A DNA stretch of 10,591 nucleotides. It comes from Cyanobacteria bacterium UBA9579 (lineage in GTDB: Bacteria > Cyanobacteriota > Vampirovibrionia > Gastranaerophilales > UBA9579). Below are positions 1-7,544 of the stretch, piece after piece (the first letter of the stretch is position 1; each line of letters begins with the position of its first letter). The notes beneath the pieces were generated by a model. It worked only from the letters and a program-made list of their open reading frames with translations, did no database searches and was not told the origin of the DNA. The DNA is taken from positions 1 to 10,591 of the forward strand of contig DNSU01000034.1 in the NCBI GenBank assembly GCA_003499585.1, written 5' to 3'. A program made the translations under genes and the position numbers.

Positions 1-160
1 GCACCTCATGTTTGAATTCGCCCCTTTATCATTCATATAAAAATATTGCCCCCTATACAATGTAAAATTCAGCTAGTCAAAAAGACAAAAAAATGATAAA
101 TATCTATAAATTACATTATTTTATAAATTAGATTTTTAAAAAATTCTGGAGGGGGTAATT
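1..160. other. AT-rich leader upstream of the ATPase gene
   Basis: This stretch holds no convincing gene. It is strongly AT-rich and probably carries the promoter of the gene at 161. A possible pair is TTGAAT (12-17) and TATAAA (36-41) with an 18-base spacer, but in such AT-rich DNA similar pairs occur by chance. A 9-base direct repeat TATAAATTA sits at 105-113 and 122-130. Nothing else is supported. Confidence 0.35.
148..155 (+). promoter_or_regulatory. Strong ribosome binding site fixing a GTG start
   Basis: GGAGGGGG lies about 8 bases before the GTG at 161. It is the only strong Shine-Dalgarno sequence near the start of this frame, and it supports initiation at the GTG rather than at a later ATG. 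Confidence 0.75.
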
Positions 161-2788
161 GTGGTAAGAGAGGAATATTTGCGTTTTTTACAAACGTTTA
201 ATGTGGATTCTACATCAATAAATGCTAAAAAAATTGCTAATATTGTTTTAGATAATTTAGAAGAGCTAACTCAGTTATCAACACATCAAGGTCAAAGAAT
301 CCGAAGAATAATTGCTTTAGCTCAGCCTCAATGGAATGAAATCAGAACGGACATAACTATCATTAATTCGGCTAATTCAAATGATTATCAACGTATTAAA
401 CAATTAAAACATATGGTGGTTGGTCCCTTTAGAGGATTTGCACGTGCAGAAGAATTCAATTTAGATAGTCAATGTGTATTAATTTACGGACCAAATGGTA
501 CTGGCAAATCAAGTTTCTGCGAAGCACTCGAATATGGCCTGCTTGGGAGTGTTAGCGAGGCTGAAACTAAGCGTTTTCGAGATCAGGCTGAATATTTAAA
601 AAATGCTCATGTTAATCAATTTACTCCCCCTCACATTATTGCTAAAGATGCAAATGAGGACGATGTAATTGTTGAACCCAATGCATCTAAATACAGATTT
701 TGTTTTGTAGAAAAGAATAGAATCGATAACTTTTCTAGAATAGCAGCCCAAGCCCCTTCTAAACAGACTGAACTTATTTCAACATTATTCGGATTAGAGG
801 CATTTACAGATTATGTTCGTAACTTTACTACCGAAATTGATGAAAGATATATAGATATTCAAGGAGAAAAAACCAAATTACTTGCACAAAAACGTCTTGA
901 ATTATCATCTGCAGAACAAATCAAGATAAACAATATTGCTGAGTTAGAAACTATTACACAGGAAGAACTAGCGCTCGCTCAGCGATATAAAAATAATTTC
1001 AGCTTTAATCTAATGGTTAGCGAAATTATTGGAACAACAGATTCTTTAGGTGCCATTCATCAACTAGAAAAAGAGTTACAAACACCTGTTCCTTTAAAAA
1101 GTAATTTAACAACTTCTGCCTTAGACATATTGATAAATAATATTCAAGTTAATATTAATCAACTTAATAGTCAACAACAAGAATTGGGATCGTATAGCCA
1201 GCAAATATCATTTAAACAACTATATGAAGCGGTTATACAGATTCAACCAAGTAATCCTGAAAGTTGCCCAGCCTGTCATACGCCCTTAAATCTAGTTACA
1301 ATCAATCCGTACCTGCATTCGCAAGAAGAATTAGAAAAACTTCAACATTTGGCTAAAATACAAAAAAGAATACAGGACACTCAGCAAACCATAGGCCAAC
1401 AATTATTTAGTCTTTCTCAAATAGTAAATACTTGTTTACATTTTTTATCAACTAATAATCAACTTGTTGCATATCAAATCCCTAATGGTATACAACCAAC
1501 TCTCTCTTGGTGGAACTCTTTACTACAATATTTAGCAGATGGATATACCCCTTATCAACATATAGTCGCGCAGGTAAAACATCTCGAAAATACAGATCTT
1601 CTATCTAGCCAAGCTCAAGCAACAAGAAATTCAACACTAGAAGAATTAAATAGATTACGTGAATTTGAACGTCAAATTACAATCTTACAGACTCGTCGTA
1701 ATACAGCTTTAAAGGAAATTTCAAAAGCAGAATTACTCATTACAAATTTCAATACTCAAAATGCACAATTAATCAACGAGGTGACCCTAGAAGAATCTAT
1801 CCTACAAAGAAATCAGTCTATCTTAGAGGGATATACTGAATTCGTAACTAAAATAAATGCATATAGCAGACTTTTACCATCACAATTAGTTGCTGATTTA
1901 GGTGAAACAGTTACTACCCTATACAACGCATTCAACCGTTATGATGCTTCTCATGAAAAGTTAGCTTCGGTCAAACTTCCTTTGACACAGTCGCAGAAAT
2001 TACTTATATCATTTCAAAAAGATCCAACAACATTTTTTGATGCCCTTCACATTCTCAGTGAGGGACATATTAGATGTATTGGATTAGCAATCTTGCTAGC
2101 AAAAAATATTAAAGAAAATTGCCCTATTTTAATTTTTGATGATCCAGTCAATGCAATAGATGATGAGCATAGAGCCGCAATAAGAGAAACCTTATTCAAG
2201 GACTCATTTTTCGAACAAACTCAAATCATTCTCGCTATCCATGGTGAAGAGTTCTTCAATAATACTCATCAAATGTTAGGTAAAGAGAGAGCCGCTATTT
2301 CGCAGTCTTATATATTCTCTCCCCATAAGCCTGATAACCATATATATGTACTTTCATTACAACGCCCTCGAAATCATGTGTTAGTAGCACGAGAATTGTA
2401 TTCTAGAGGAGAATATAGAGATGCTCTTATGTCATCAAGACGAGCTTTAGAAAATTTATGTGATAAAACTTGGTTTCATTATGGAAAACATTGTGATAGG
2501 AATGACGGTTTAATTAGTGTATCAAGAAGATCTCCAGATCAACCCTGGGATTTAAGAAATCTCGCAGAAAATTTAAAATCTAAAATTGATAAGTCTCAAG
2601 CAAATATCCCTAAAAAAACAGAAATCGTATCCGCTTTAACATTGTTATTGGGTCCAAATGGCACCTCCCCATGTTGGCGTTATTTAAATAAAGGTACACA
2701 TGATGAGGACAATTTACCGGAGTTCGACCAGCATATAGTTGGCAAGATAGTGTCATCACTCGAACAGCTAGATTCAGCACTTAATTGA
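161..2788 (+). CDS. ABC/SMC-type ATPase with zinc-hook-like motif and C-terminal HEPN-like domain (RloC-like)
   Basis: Seen: an N-terminal helical stretch (about residues 1-80); Walker A GPNGTGKS at 110-117; a long, Gln/Glu/Leu-rich probable coiled coil (about 225-560) interrupted by one CPAC at 369-372; an ABC signature-like LSEGH at 632-636; Walker B ILIFDD ending at D660-D661; and a switch histidine H694. The last 120 residues carry R760xxxE764 and R840-x6-H847. Known: Rad50 and RloC have a CxxC hook inside the coiled coil. PrrC and RloC join an ABC ATPase to a C-terminal HEPN anticodon nuclease, and PrrC uses Arg and Glu four residues apart plus a His. Inferred: a soluble, dimeric, nucleotide-gated RNase that senses DNA damage or failed restriction and cleaves tRNA. 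The 80-residue N-terminal extension is unlike the RloC I remember, so it may be a sister family. Start is GTG with a strong ribosome binding site. ATPase assignment is secure; the nuclease role is tentative. Confidence 0.85.
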   Translation: MVREEYLRFLQTFNVDSTSINAKKIANIVLDNLEELTQLSTHQGQRIRRIIALAQPQWNEIRTDITIINSANSNDYQRIKQLKHMVVGPFRGFARAEEFNLDSQCVLIYGPNGTGKSSFCEALEYGLLGSVSEAETKRFRDQAEYLKNAHVNQFTPPHIIAKDANEDDVIVEPNASKYRFCFVEKNRIDNFSRIAAQAPSKQTELISTLFGLEAFTDYVRNFTTEIDERYIDIQGEKTKLLAQKRLELSSAEQIKINNIAELETITQEELALAQRYKNNFSFNLMVSEIIGTTDSLGAIHQLEKELQTPVPLKSNLTTSALDILINNIQVNINQLNSQQQELGSYSQQISFKQLYEAVIQIQPSNPESCPACHTPLNLVTINPYLHSQEELEKLQHLAKIQKRIQDTQQTIGQQLFSLSQIVNTCLHFLSTNNQLVAYQIPNGIQPTLSWWNSLLQYLADGYTPYQHIVAQVKHLENTDLLSSQAQATRNSTLEELNRLREFERQITILQTRRNTALKEISKAELLITNFNTQNAQLINEVTLEESILQRNQSILEGYTEFVTKINAYSRLLPSQLVADLGETVTTLYNAFNRYDASHEKLASVKLPLTQSQKLLISFQKDPTTFFDALHILSEGHIRCIGLAILLAKNIKENCPILIFDDPVNAIDDEHRAAIRETLFKDSFFEQTQIILAIHGEEFFNNTHQMLGKERAAISQSYIFSPHKPDNHIYVLSLQRPRNHVLVARELYSRGEYRDALMSSRRALENLCDKTWFHYGKHCDRNDGLISVSRRSPDQPWDLRNLAENLKSKIDKSQANIPKKTEIVSALTLLLGPNGTSPCWRYLNKGTHDEDNLPEFDQHIVGKIVSSLEQLDSALN

Positions 2789-2798
2789 TGATCAATTA
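2782..2798. repeat. Perfect 17-base palindrome over the stop codon
   Basis: TAATTGAT, a single G, then ATCAATTA. It spans the TGA stop of the ATPase gene (2786-2788). There is no T-run after it, so it is not a classical terminator. It could be an operator or a weak RNA structure, or chance in AT-rich DNA. Confidence 0.45.
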
Positions 2799-2843
2799 TG
2801 ACAAAATTTCACCAAATAACTTAAAAGAGGGTTCATGAGGTAT

Positions 2844-2875
2844 GAAATTATTAAAAATTAAATTTTTATAATTTC
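2844..2875. repeat. Long AT-only inverted repeat between the first two genes
   Basis: Arms GAAATTAT (2844-2851) and ATAATTTC (2868-2875) enclose a second pair, AAAAATT (2853-2859) and AATTTTT (2861-2867), with one bulged T. All 15 base pairs match, but almost all are A-T, so stability is modest. The run of T inside the 3' arm could give some termination in either direction; a protein-binding dyad is equally possible. Confidence 0.5.
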
Positions 2876-2920
2876 AGTCTTATAGAATCCTAATAGTTAA
2901 AAATCTTTATTAATTGAATA

Positions 2921-2944
2921 CTGTAAAAGATGTAATTTTTACAG
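2921..2944. repeat. Inverted repeat, possible operator before the 303-aa gene
   Basis: CTGTAAAA (2921-2928) and TTTTACAG (2937-2944) form a perfect 8-base inverted repeat around an 8-base centre, ending 23 bases before the ATG at 2968. The position suits an operator over a promoter, or a leader hairpin. The spacing does not fit the LexA box (CTGT-N8-ACAG), because here 16 bases separate CTGT and ACAG. Confidence 0.5.
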
Positions 2945-2967
2945 GCAAACATCTAATTGAGTAAAAA

Positions 2968-3879
2968 ATGGGCGAAATAATCCAATTTAAGAAAAAAAGA
3001 ATTCCTAAAGGCCTAATAATCTCAGGATTGGGAGGCGTTAGTAATGAAAATGGACCTGTAGCTAAAGATTTAACACATAGTGATTTGATGTTTTATGGTC
3101 TTTATTGGGATAATATCGTTATTACTCAAATACCAATGTTTCATTTTACTAATAATGTGATTGAAGAATTTAGAAGTAATGGAGTTATTGAATTTTATAC
3201 AAATGCCCCTCCGCCGCAAATTCATTCTTCCGAAATGCAAAGGTTGGCTTTAGAGTCTTTATTAGCATGTCAAAGCATAAGAAAGCAGACTACCGACTCT
3301 GATTGGATTATTTACAATAACGTTGCAGATGGATTTAATTCTATAGAATCTGACGATTTGATAGAGCAACATACCATTAGAATCGAAATTGCAAAATGTC
3401 TTCCCTATCCAAGTACCTATGTTCCCATAGATACTCTTAGAAAGTTTAGAGAAGATTATATTGATGAACTTGATAGACTTCATTTAGCAAAATATAGACT
3501 ATTTGATAAAATTAGTTCATATGAAAATTTGGAAAGGAGAGATCTAGCCAAATCATATGAATTAGATGAGTTTCAACGTGCAATAAGAGACTATGAATTC
3601 GCTTTTTCCTCTAAGTTTTCCTATTATTCAATGAAATCATTAATTAGTGATATCAAAAGTAATAAGTTTCAACTATTAGAAGCCAGTTTAGCTGCTGGAG
3701 ACCTCTTGGTAAGTGGCCTTAGCCTATCTGGAACTTACAATCTTGGCAAAACATTCTTTAATATTTTTGGCTCAAAGCAAAAGATTCATGAAGCAAGGAA
3801 GAATTCACCAGAATTTCAATTTATCGGCTCTGCGATCAATAAAGGAATTATCTTACAGAAGTTTGATCATAGTTTATGA
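2968..3879 (+). CDS. Unassigned 303-residue protein in the defence cassette
   Basis: Not securely recognised. The protein begins with a basic patch (residues 8-14), then GLIISGLGG and a stretch ending LYWDN. That pattern loosely recalls DUF6236-type proteins, whose starts have a GLI-I-P segment and a later L-WD; this is memory only. The middle (about 160-215) is rich in charged residues, aromatic residues and Leu, and is probably helical. Residues 236-267 are hydrophobic and rich in Gly/Ser (ASLAAGDLLVSGLSLSG), the only candidate membrane-associating segment. There is no signal peptide, no Walker motif and no obvious nuclease motif. The start codon is preceded only by a weak GAG (2959-2961). 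It lies 179 bases after the ATPase gene and 100 bases before the restriction-modification gene, all on one strand, which suggests but does not prove a shared function. An accessory or effector role in defence is inference. Confidence 0.75.
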   Translation: MGEIIQFKKKRIPKGLIISGLGGVSNENGPVAKDLTHSDLMFYGLYWDNIVITQIPMFHFTNNVIEEFRSNGVIEFYTNAPPPQIHSSEMQRLALESLLACQSIRKQTTDSDWIIYNNVADGFNSIESDDLIEQHTIRIEIAKCLPYPSTYVPIDTLRKFREDYIDELDRLHLAKYRLFDKISSYENLERRDLAKSYELDEFQRAIRDYEFAFSSKFSYYSMKSLISDIKSNKFQLLEASLAAGDLLVSGLSLSGTYNLGKTFFNIFGSKQKIHEARKNSPEFQFIGSAINKGIILQKFDHSL

Positions 3880-3917
3880 ATAAATAGATAAATTGCAGAT
3901 ATTACGAAGAGACTGAA

Positions 3918-3943
3918 GGTTTTAGATATGAAAATTTAAAACC
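3918..3943. repeat. Hairpin in the gap before the restriction-modification gene
   Basis: GGTTTTAGAT (3918-3927) pairs with ATTTAAAACC (3934-3943), giving a 10-base-pair stem with one G-T pair and a 6-base loop. There is no T-tract, so it does not look like a terminator. It ends 36 bases before the ATG at 3980 and could be a control site for the RM gene. Confidence 0.45.
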
Positions 3944-3979
3944 CAGTGAATGAACGTGAAATACATGAGACTACATTAA

Positions 3980-6900
3980 ATGATCCAAAATTATATTCAG
4001 GCAGTAAATGCAAAATTTGTCACAGGTAAAACAACCGAACACAGCTTTCGAGGGGATCTACAAAGCTTAGTAGAGTCAATTATCGGCTCAGGCTATATGG
4101 TAATTAACGAGCCTAAACGTCAAAGATGTGGTGCGCCTGATTATATCATTGAGAAAAACAGTATTCCTATTGGATTTATTGAAGCAAAAGACATTGGTGA
4201 TACAGACCTAGAAGGTAAGAAAAAAACAGGTAACAAAGAACAATTTGACCGCTATAAAGCATCTTTAAACAATATCGTATTCACCAACTACCTGGACTTC
4301 TATTTTTATCAAGAAAGTGAATTAGTTGCTAAGATTTCTATTGCTGAAATTTCAGGAAATCAGATCAAAGCCTTGCCTGAAAACTTCCCAATGTTTGAGA
4401 GTCTGATTAAAAATTTCAGTATCTATCTTGGGCAAACAATCAAAAGTCCGCAGAAATTAGCCAAAATGATGGCAAATAAAGCAAAATTACTTGCTGAAAT
4501 ATTAGAAAAAGCAGTAACCAATGATGAAGATACACAGGAAGACAGTACTCTAAAGGCTCACTTCGAAGGCTTTAAGCAGATTCTTATTCATGACATTAAG
4601 CCAAAAGGTTTTGCCGATGTATATGCTCAGACCATTGCTTATGGAATGTTTGCAGCCCGATTACATGACTCAACCCTCAAGACTTTCTCAAGACAAGAAG
4701 CTGCTGAACTGATTCCAAAATCGAACCCTTTCTTGCGTAAACTATTTGGTTATATCGCAGGTCCAGACATTGATGATCGTATCAAATGGATTGTTGATAG
4801 CCTGGCAGACATTTTCTTACATTGTAATGTTGAGGAAATCTTAAAGACTTATGGGCGTTCAACACGAATGAACAACCCAATTATTCATTTCTATGAAACT
4901 TTTCTGAGCGAATATGACCCTAAAGAACGTAAAAAACGTGGCGTATGGTACACACCTGAACCTGTAGTCAATTTCATTGTCAGAGCTGTAGATGAAATTC
5001 TAAAAACTGAGTTTAATCTTGCTTCAGGATTAGCCGATACAGCCAAAACTACTATTAAAATTAAAAACCCCACAACAGATAAGCGTTATAAAGATGGCTA
5101 TATCACAACAGAAAAAGAAGTTCATAAAGTTCAGATCCTTGATCCTGCAACAGGTACAGGCACATTCCTTTCACAAGTCATCAAACACGTACATCAAGAC
5201 TTTGAAGGGATGCAAGGGATATGGAGTAACTATGTTGAAAAGGATCTGATACCACGTTTAAACGGTTTTGAGTTGCTCATGGCGAGCTATGCAATGGCTC
5301 ACTTGCAACTTAACTTGCTGTTATCAGAAACAGGATATAAACCACAAGGCAATATTCAACAAAGACTGAAAGTTTATCTAACTAATAGCTTAGAAGAAAG
5401 TCATCCTGATACTGGTACTTTATTTGCGAATTGGCTCAGTGCTGAAGCAAATGAAGCGAACCATATTAAACGTGATACACCTGTCATGTGTATTATTGGT
5501 AATCCACCTTATAGTGGTGAAAGTGCTAATAAAGGTGACTGGATTATGAGTTTAATGGAAGACTATAAGAAAGAACCAGGCGGAAAAGAAAAATTAAAAG
5601 AAAAAAATTCTAAATGGATTAATGATGACTATGTAAAGTTCTTACGATATGGGCAGCATTTTATTGAAAAAAATGGAAGTGGTGTGCTTGCTTTCATTAA
5701 TCCTCATGGTTTTTTAGATAATCCAACATTTAGAGGGATGCGCTGGAATCTACTTAAAACTTACGACAAGATTTATACCATTGATCTTCACGGGAATGGG
5801 AAGAAAAAAGAATTTTCTCCTGATGGAAGTGTAGATAAAAATGTATTTGATATCATGCAAGGCGTATCTATTAATATATTTATTAAAACAGGAAATAAAA
5901 AGAATTCAGAGCTAGGTCAAGTCTTTCATTATGATGTATTTGGTAAACGTGAAGAAAAATATAATTTCCTTTCTGAATCAAACTTAAATGATATAAATTT
6001 CAATGAAATTAAACCAGTAGGGAAACAATATTACTTCATTCCTCAAGACATGACATTAAAAAGTATTTATGAGAAAGGTATAAAAATAAGTGACTTATTT
6101 CCTGTTCAGGGTAATGGAATAGTAACAAAGAGAGATAATTTATGCATTCAAGCTACTGCTGACAAATGTTTGCAATCAGCGCTAGACATAATTACGTTAG
6201 AAAAATCTAATTTTTATAAAAAATACAATCTTCCTGCTGATGTAAGAGATTGGAAATATGATTGGGCTAAAAAAGATATCCAAGATTCTTTTAAAGATCA
6301 AACGTGTGTAAAGCATATCAACTACAGGCCATTTGATAAAAAATATATTTACTACACAGGTAATTCAAGAGGTTTTGTAGGATGGCCTGTAGATAAAATT
6401 ATGCGAAACTATTTACAATCAGAAGGAAACCTAGGTCTGCTTTGCACTAAAGCACATAAAGATCAATCTTTTGCTCATATTTTTGTTACTAATACGATCA
6501 CGGAAGCAATTTTTCTTTCTTCAAAAACTGGCTCAAATGCCATGAATCTGCCTCTTTATATTTATTATGAGGATTTAACAACTGAAGGTAAAATATGTAG
6601 GAAACCCAACTTAGAAAAAAAATATATAGACAAAATAAGTAGCATTATAAAAAGAAAATTTTCGGATGAAATATCTACTGAAAGTCAAAATTTTTCACCT
6701 ATAGATATATTAAATTATGTATATGCTGTTCTTCATTCAAGAATTTATAGAGAAAAATATAATAATTTTCTCAAAATTGATTTTCCACGAGTTCCATACC
6801 CAAAAGATCAAAATACATTTGGTCAATTAGTTGGATTAGGAAATCAATTAAGAAAACTTCATCTTATGGAAGACTCCACTTTAAAAGCTATTTTTCAATA

Positions 6901-7165
6901 TCCTGAAAGCGGTGACAATATTGTTGAGAAGCATGTTTACAAAGATGGAAATGTCTATATCAACGATGAACAGTATTTTGCCAATGTTCCTGAAGTAGCC
7001 TGGAACTTCTATATCGGTGGCTATCAACCTGCACAAAAATGGCTCAAAGACAGGAAAGGTCAAGCTCTACAATTTGAAGATATTAAGCATTATCAGAAGA
7101 TGATTGCCACGCTTCAAAGAACTTCTGAAATTATGGAAGAGATAGATCAAATAGATTTTATGTAA
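3980..7165 (+). CDS. Single-chain restriction-modification enzyme (type IIG/ISP-like N6-adenine methyltransferase with N-terminal nuclease)
   Basis: Probably both modifies and cuts DNA. Seen, in order: residues 25-70 hold a PD-(D/E)xK nuclease core with PD at 53-54 and E68-A69-K70; a helical linker; methyltransferase motif I DPATGTGTF at 388-396; a GFELLMASYAMA helix just after it; motif IV NPPY at 508-511; a variable specificity region from about 530 to 970; and a C-terminal end containing WNFYIGGYQPAQKWL, which looks typical of type ISP/IIG enzymes. Known: motif I before NPPY in this order marks gamma-class N6-adenine methyltransferases. Type ISP enzymes such as LlaGI are near 1,500-1,600 residues and carry a helicase; I see no helicase Walker A here and the protein is only 1061 residues, so a type IIG-like enzyme fits better. 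No separate restriction or specificity gene is nearby. The ribosome binding site is weak (GAGA at 3967-3970). The specificity region is much more AT-rich than both flanks. Recognition sequence is unknown. Confidence 0.88.
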   Translation: MIQNYIQAVNAKFVTGKTTEHSFRGDLQSLVESIIGSGYMVINEPKRQRCGAPDYIIEKNSIPIGFIEAKDIGDTDLEGKKKTGNKEQFDRYKASLNNIVFTNYLDFYFYQESELVAKISIAEISGNQIKALPENFPMFESLIKNFSIYLGQTIKSPQKLAKMMANKAKLLAEILEKAVTNDEDTQEDSTLKAHFEGFKQILIHDIKPKGFADVYAQTIAYGMFAARLHDSTLKTFSRQEAAELIPKSNPFLRKLFGYIAGPDIDDRIKWIVDSLADIFLHCNVEEILKTYGRSTRMNNPIIHFYETFLSEYDPKERKKRGVWYTPEPVVNFIVRAVDEILKTEFNLASGLADTAKTTIKIKNPTTDKRYKDGYITTEKEVHKVQILDPATGTGTFLSQVIKHVHQDFEGMQGIWSNYVEKDLIPRLNGFELLMASYAMAHLQLNLLLSETGYKPQGNIQQRLKVYLTNSLEESHPDTGTLFANWLSAEANEANHIKRDTPVMCIIGNPPYSGESANKGDWIMSLMEDYKKEPGGKEKLKEKNSKWINDDYVKFLRYGQHFIEKNGSGVLAFINPHGFLDNPTFRGMRWNLLKTYDKIYTIDLHGNGKKKEFSPDGSVDKNVFDIMQGVSINIFIKTGNKKNSELGQVFHYDVFGKREEKYNFLSESNLNDINFNEIKPVGKQYYFIPQDMTLKSIYEKGIKISDLFPVQGNGIVTKRDNLCIQATADKCLQSALDIITLEKSNFYKKYNLPADVRDWKYDWAKKDIQDSFKDQTCVKHINYRPFDKKYIYYTGNSRGFVGWPVDKIMRNYLQSEGNLGLLCTKAHKDQSFAHIFVTNTITEAIFLSSKTGSNAMNLPLYIYYEDLTTEGKICRKPNLEKKYIDKISSIIKRKFSDEISTESQNFSPIDILNYVYAVLHSRIYREKYNNFLKIDFPRVPYPKDQNTFGQLVGLGNQLRKLHLMEDSTLKAIFQYPESGDNIVEKHVYKDGNVYINDEQYFANVPEVAWNFYIGGYQPAQKWLKDRKGQALQFEDIKHYQKMIATLQRTSEIMEEIDQIDFM

Positions 7166-7178
7166 AAATACATTACTG

Positions 7179-7210
7179 TTAAATGAGTATCTTTAAAAAT
7201 GCTCATTTAA
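7179..7210. terminator. Inverted repeat after the restriction-modification gene, possible terminator
   Basis: TTAAATGAG (7179-7187) and CTCATTTAA (7202-7210) pair perfectly. The stem extends inwards through one G-T pair and two A-T pairs to 12 base pairs with an 8-base loop. It starts 14 bases after the stop codon at 7163-7165. A good T-tract is missing downstream, so termination may be weak; the flanking A and T runs would suit either direction. Confidence 0.55.
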
Positions 7211-7332
7211 CATTGTATACAAAATTAACCAATACATACGTCCTGACATAATCTAGATGCCCCTTTTAACAGTTAAAAATCACACTAGGCGGAAAGGCCT
7301 ATCAAATATTCATTTTTTAGATAATCACACTG

Positions 7333-7347
7333 GTTTTGTCGCAAAAC
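7333..7347. repeat. Short inverted repeat at the likely transposon tip
   Basis: GTTTTG (7333-7338) and CAAAAC (7342-7347) pair around TCG. Inside it lies TGTCGC, starting at 7337. Tn7-type and Tn5053-type ends begin with TGT, and this is the nearest TGT outside the first TnsB-type motif, so it is the best candidate tip. Support is weak without the opposite end or a target duplication. Confidence 0.35.
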
Positions 7348-7363
7348 TTTAAAAATGACAATA

Positions 7364-7379
7364 TCAAGTAAGATGAAAT
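7364..7379 (+). repeat. Putative TnsB-binding site 1 (outermost)
   Basis: TCAAGTAAGATGAAAT. It shares TAAGATGAAAT with two further copies in the same orientation. Just before it lies GACAATA (7357-7363), which resembles the start of the Tn7 TnsB site as I remember it, so the bound segment may begin near 7357. Confidence 0.6.
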
Positions 7380-7390
7380 AATTGGAAAAA

Positions 7391-7409
7391 TCAAAGCATA
7401 AGATGAAAT
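7391..7409 (+). repeat. Putative TnsB-binding site 2
   Basis: TCAAAGCATAAGATGAAAT. The 11-base core TAAGATGAAAT is identical to those of the other two sites. The core starts 30 bases after that of site 1, close to three helical turns, which would put both sites on one face of the DNA. Confidence 0.6.
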
Positions 7410-7487
7410 AAAAAACACCAATTATTAGTTGGTAGACTTTAAAATCATAATCTTACAAAAAACATTATTTCTCGAACAAATGTTGAT

Positions 7488-7505
7488 TCAAGTATAAGAT
7501 GAAAT
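7488..7505 (+). repeat. Putative TnsB-binding site 3, in the tnsA leader
   Basis: TTCAAGTATAAGATGAAAT starts at 7487 or 7488, with the same 11-base core at 7495-7505. It ends 47 bases before the tnsA start codon, where a promoter is expected. TnsB bound here could repress its own operon, as is known for Tn7. The core lies 96 bases after that of site 2. Confidence 0.6.
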
Positions 7506-7540
7506 CAAGCTATCATGAATTCTGAACAAAGAAAATTCTT

Positions 7541-7544
7541 GGAG
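7541..7544 (+). promoter_or_regulatory. Ribosome binding site of tnsA
   Basis: GGAG, 8 bases before the ATG at 7553. It decides the tnsA start; an earlier ATG at 7515 is in another frame and leads only to a 29-codon reading frame. Confidence 0.65.

Noticed and set aside
2921..2944. LexA (SOS) box
   Set aside because: CTGT and ACAG are separated by 16 bases instead of 8.
3262..3483. Minus-strand reading frames inside the large genes (also 4891-5073 and 6881-7063)
   Set aside because: They lie entirely antisense to well-supported genes, are short and show no domain or ribosome binding site support.
7286..7318. TAGGC/GCCTA hairpin followed by a TTTTTT run
   Set aside because: The stem is only 5 base pairs and the T-run begins 11 bases after it, so it does not meet the form of an intrinsic terminator.
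7481..7505. TGTTGATT directly before TnsB-type site 3 as the transposon tip
   Set aside because: TGT plus five bases before a site is the Tn7 pattern, but this would leave the two identical cores at 7369 and 7399 outside the element. I prefer a tip further left, although this cannot be excluded.
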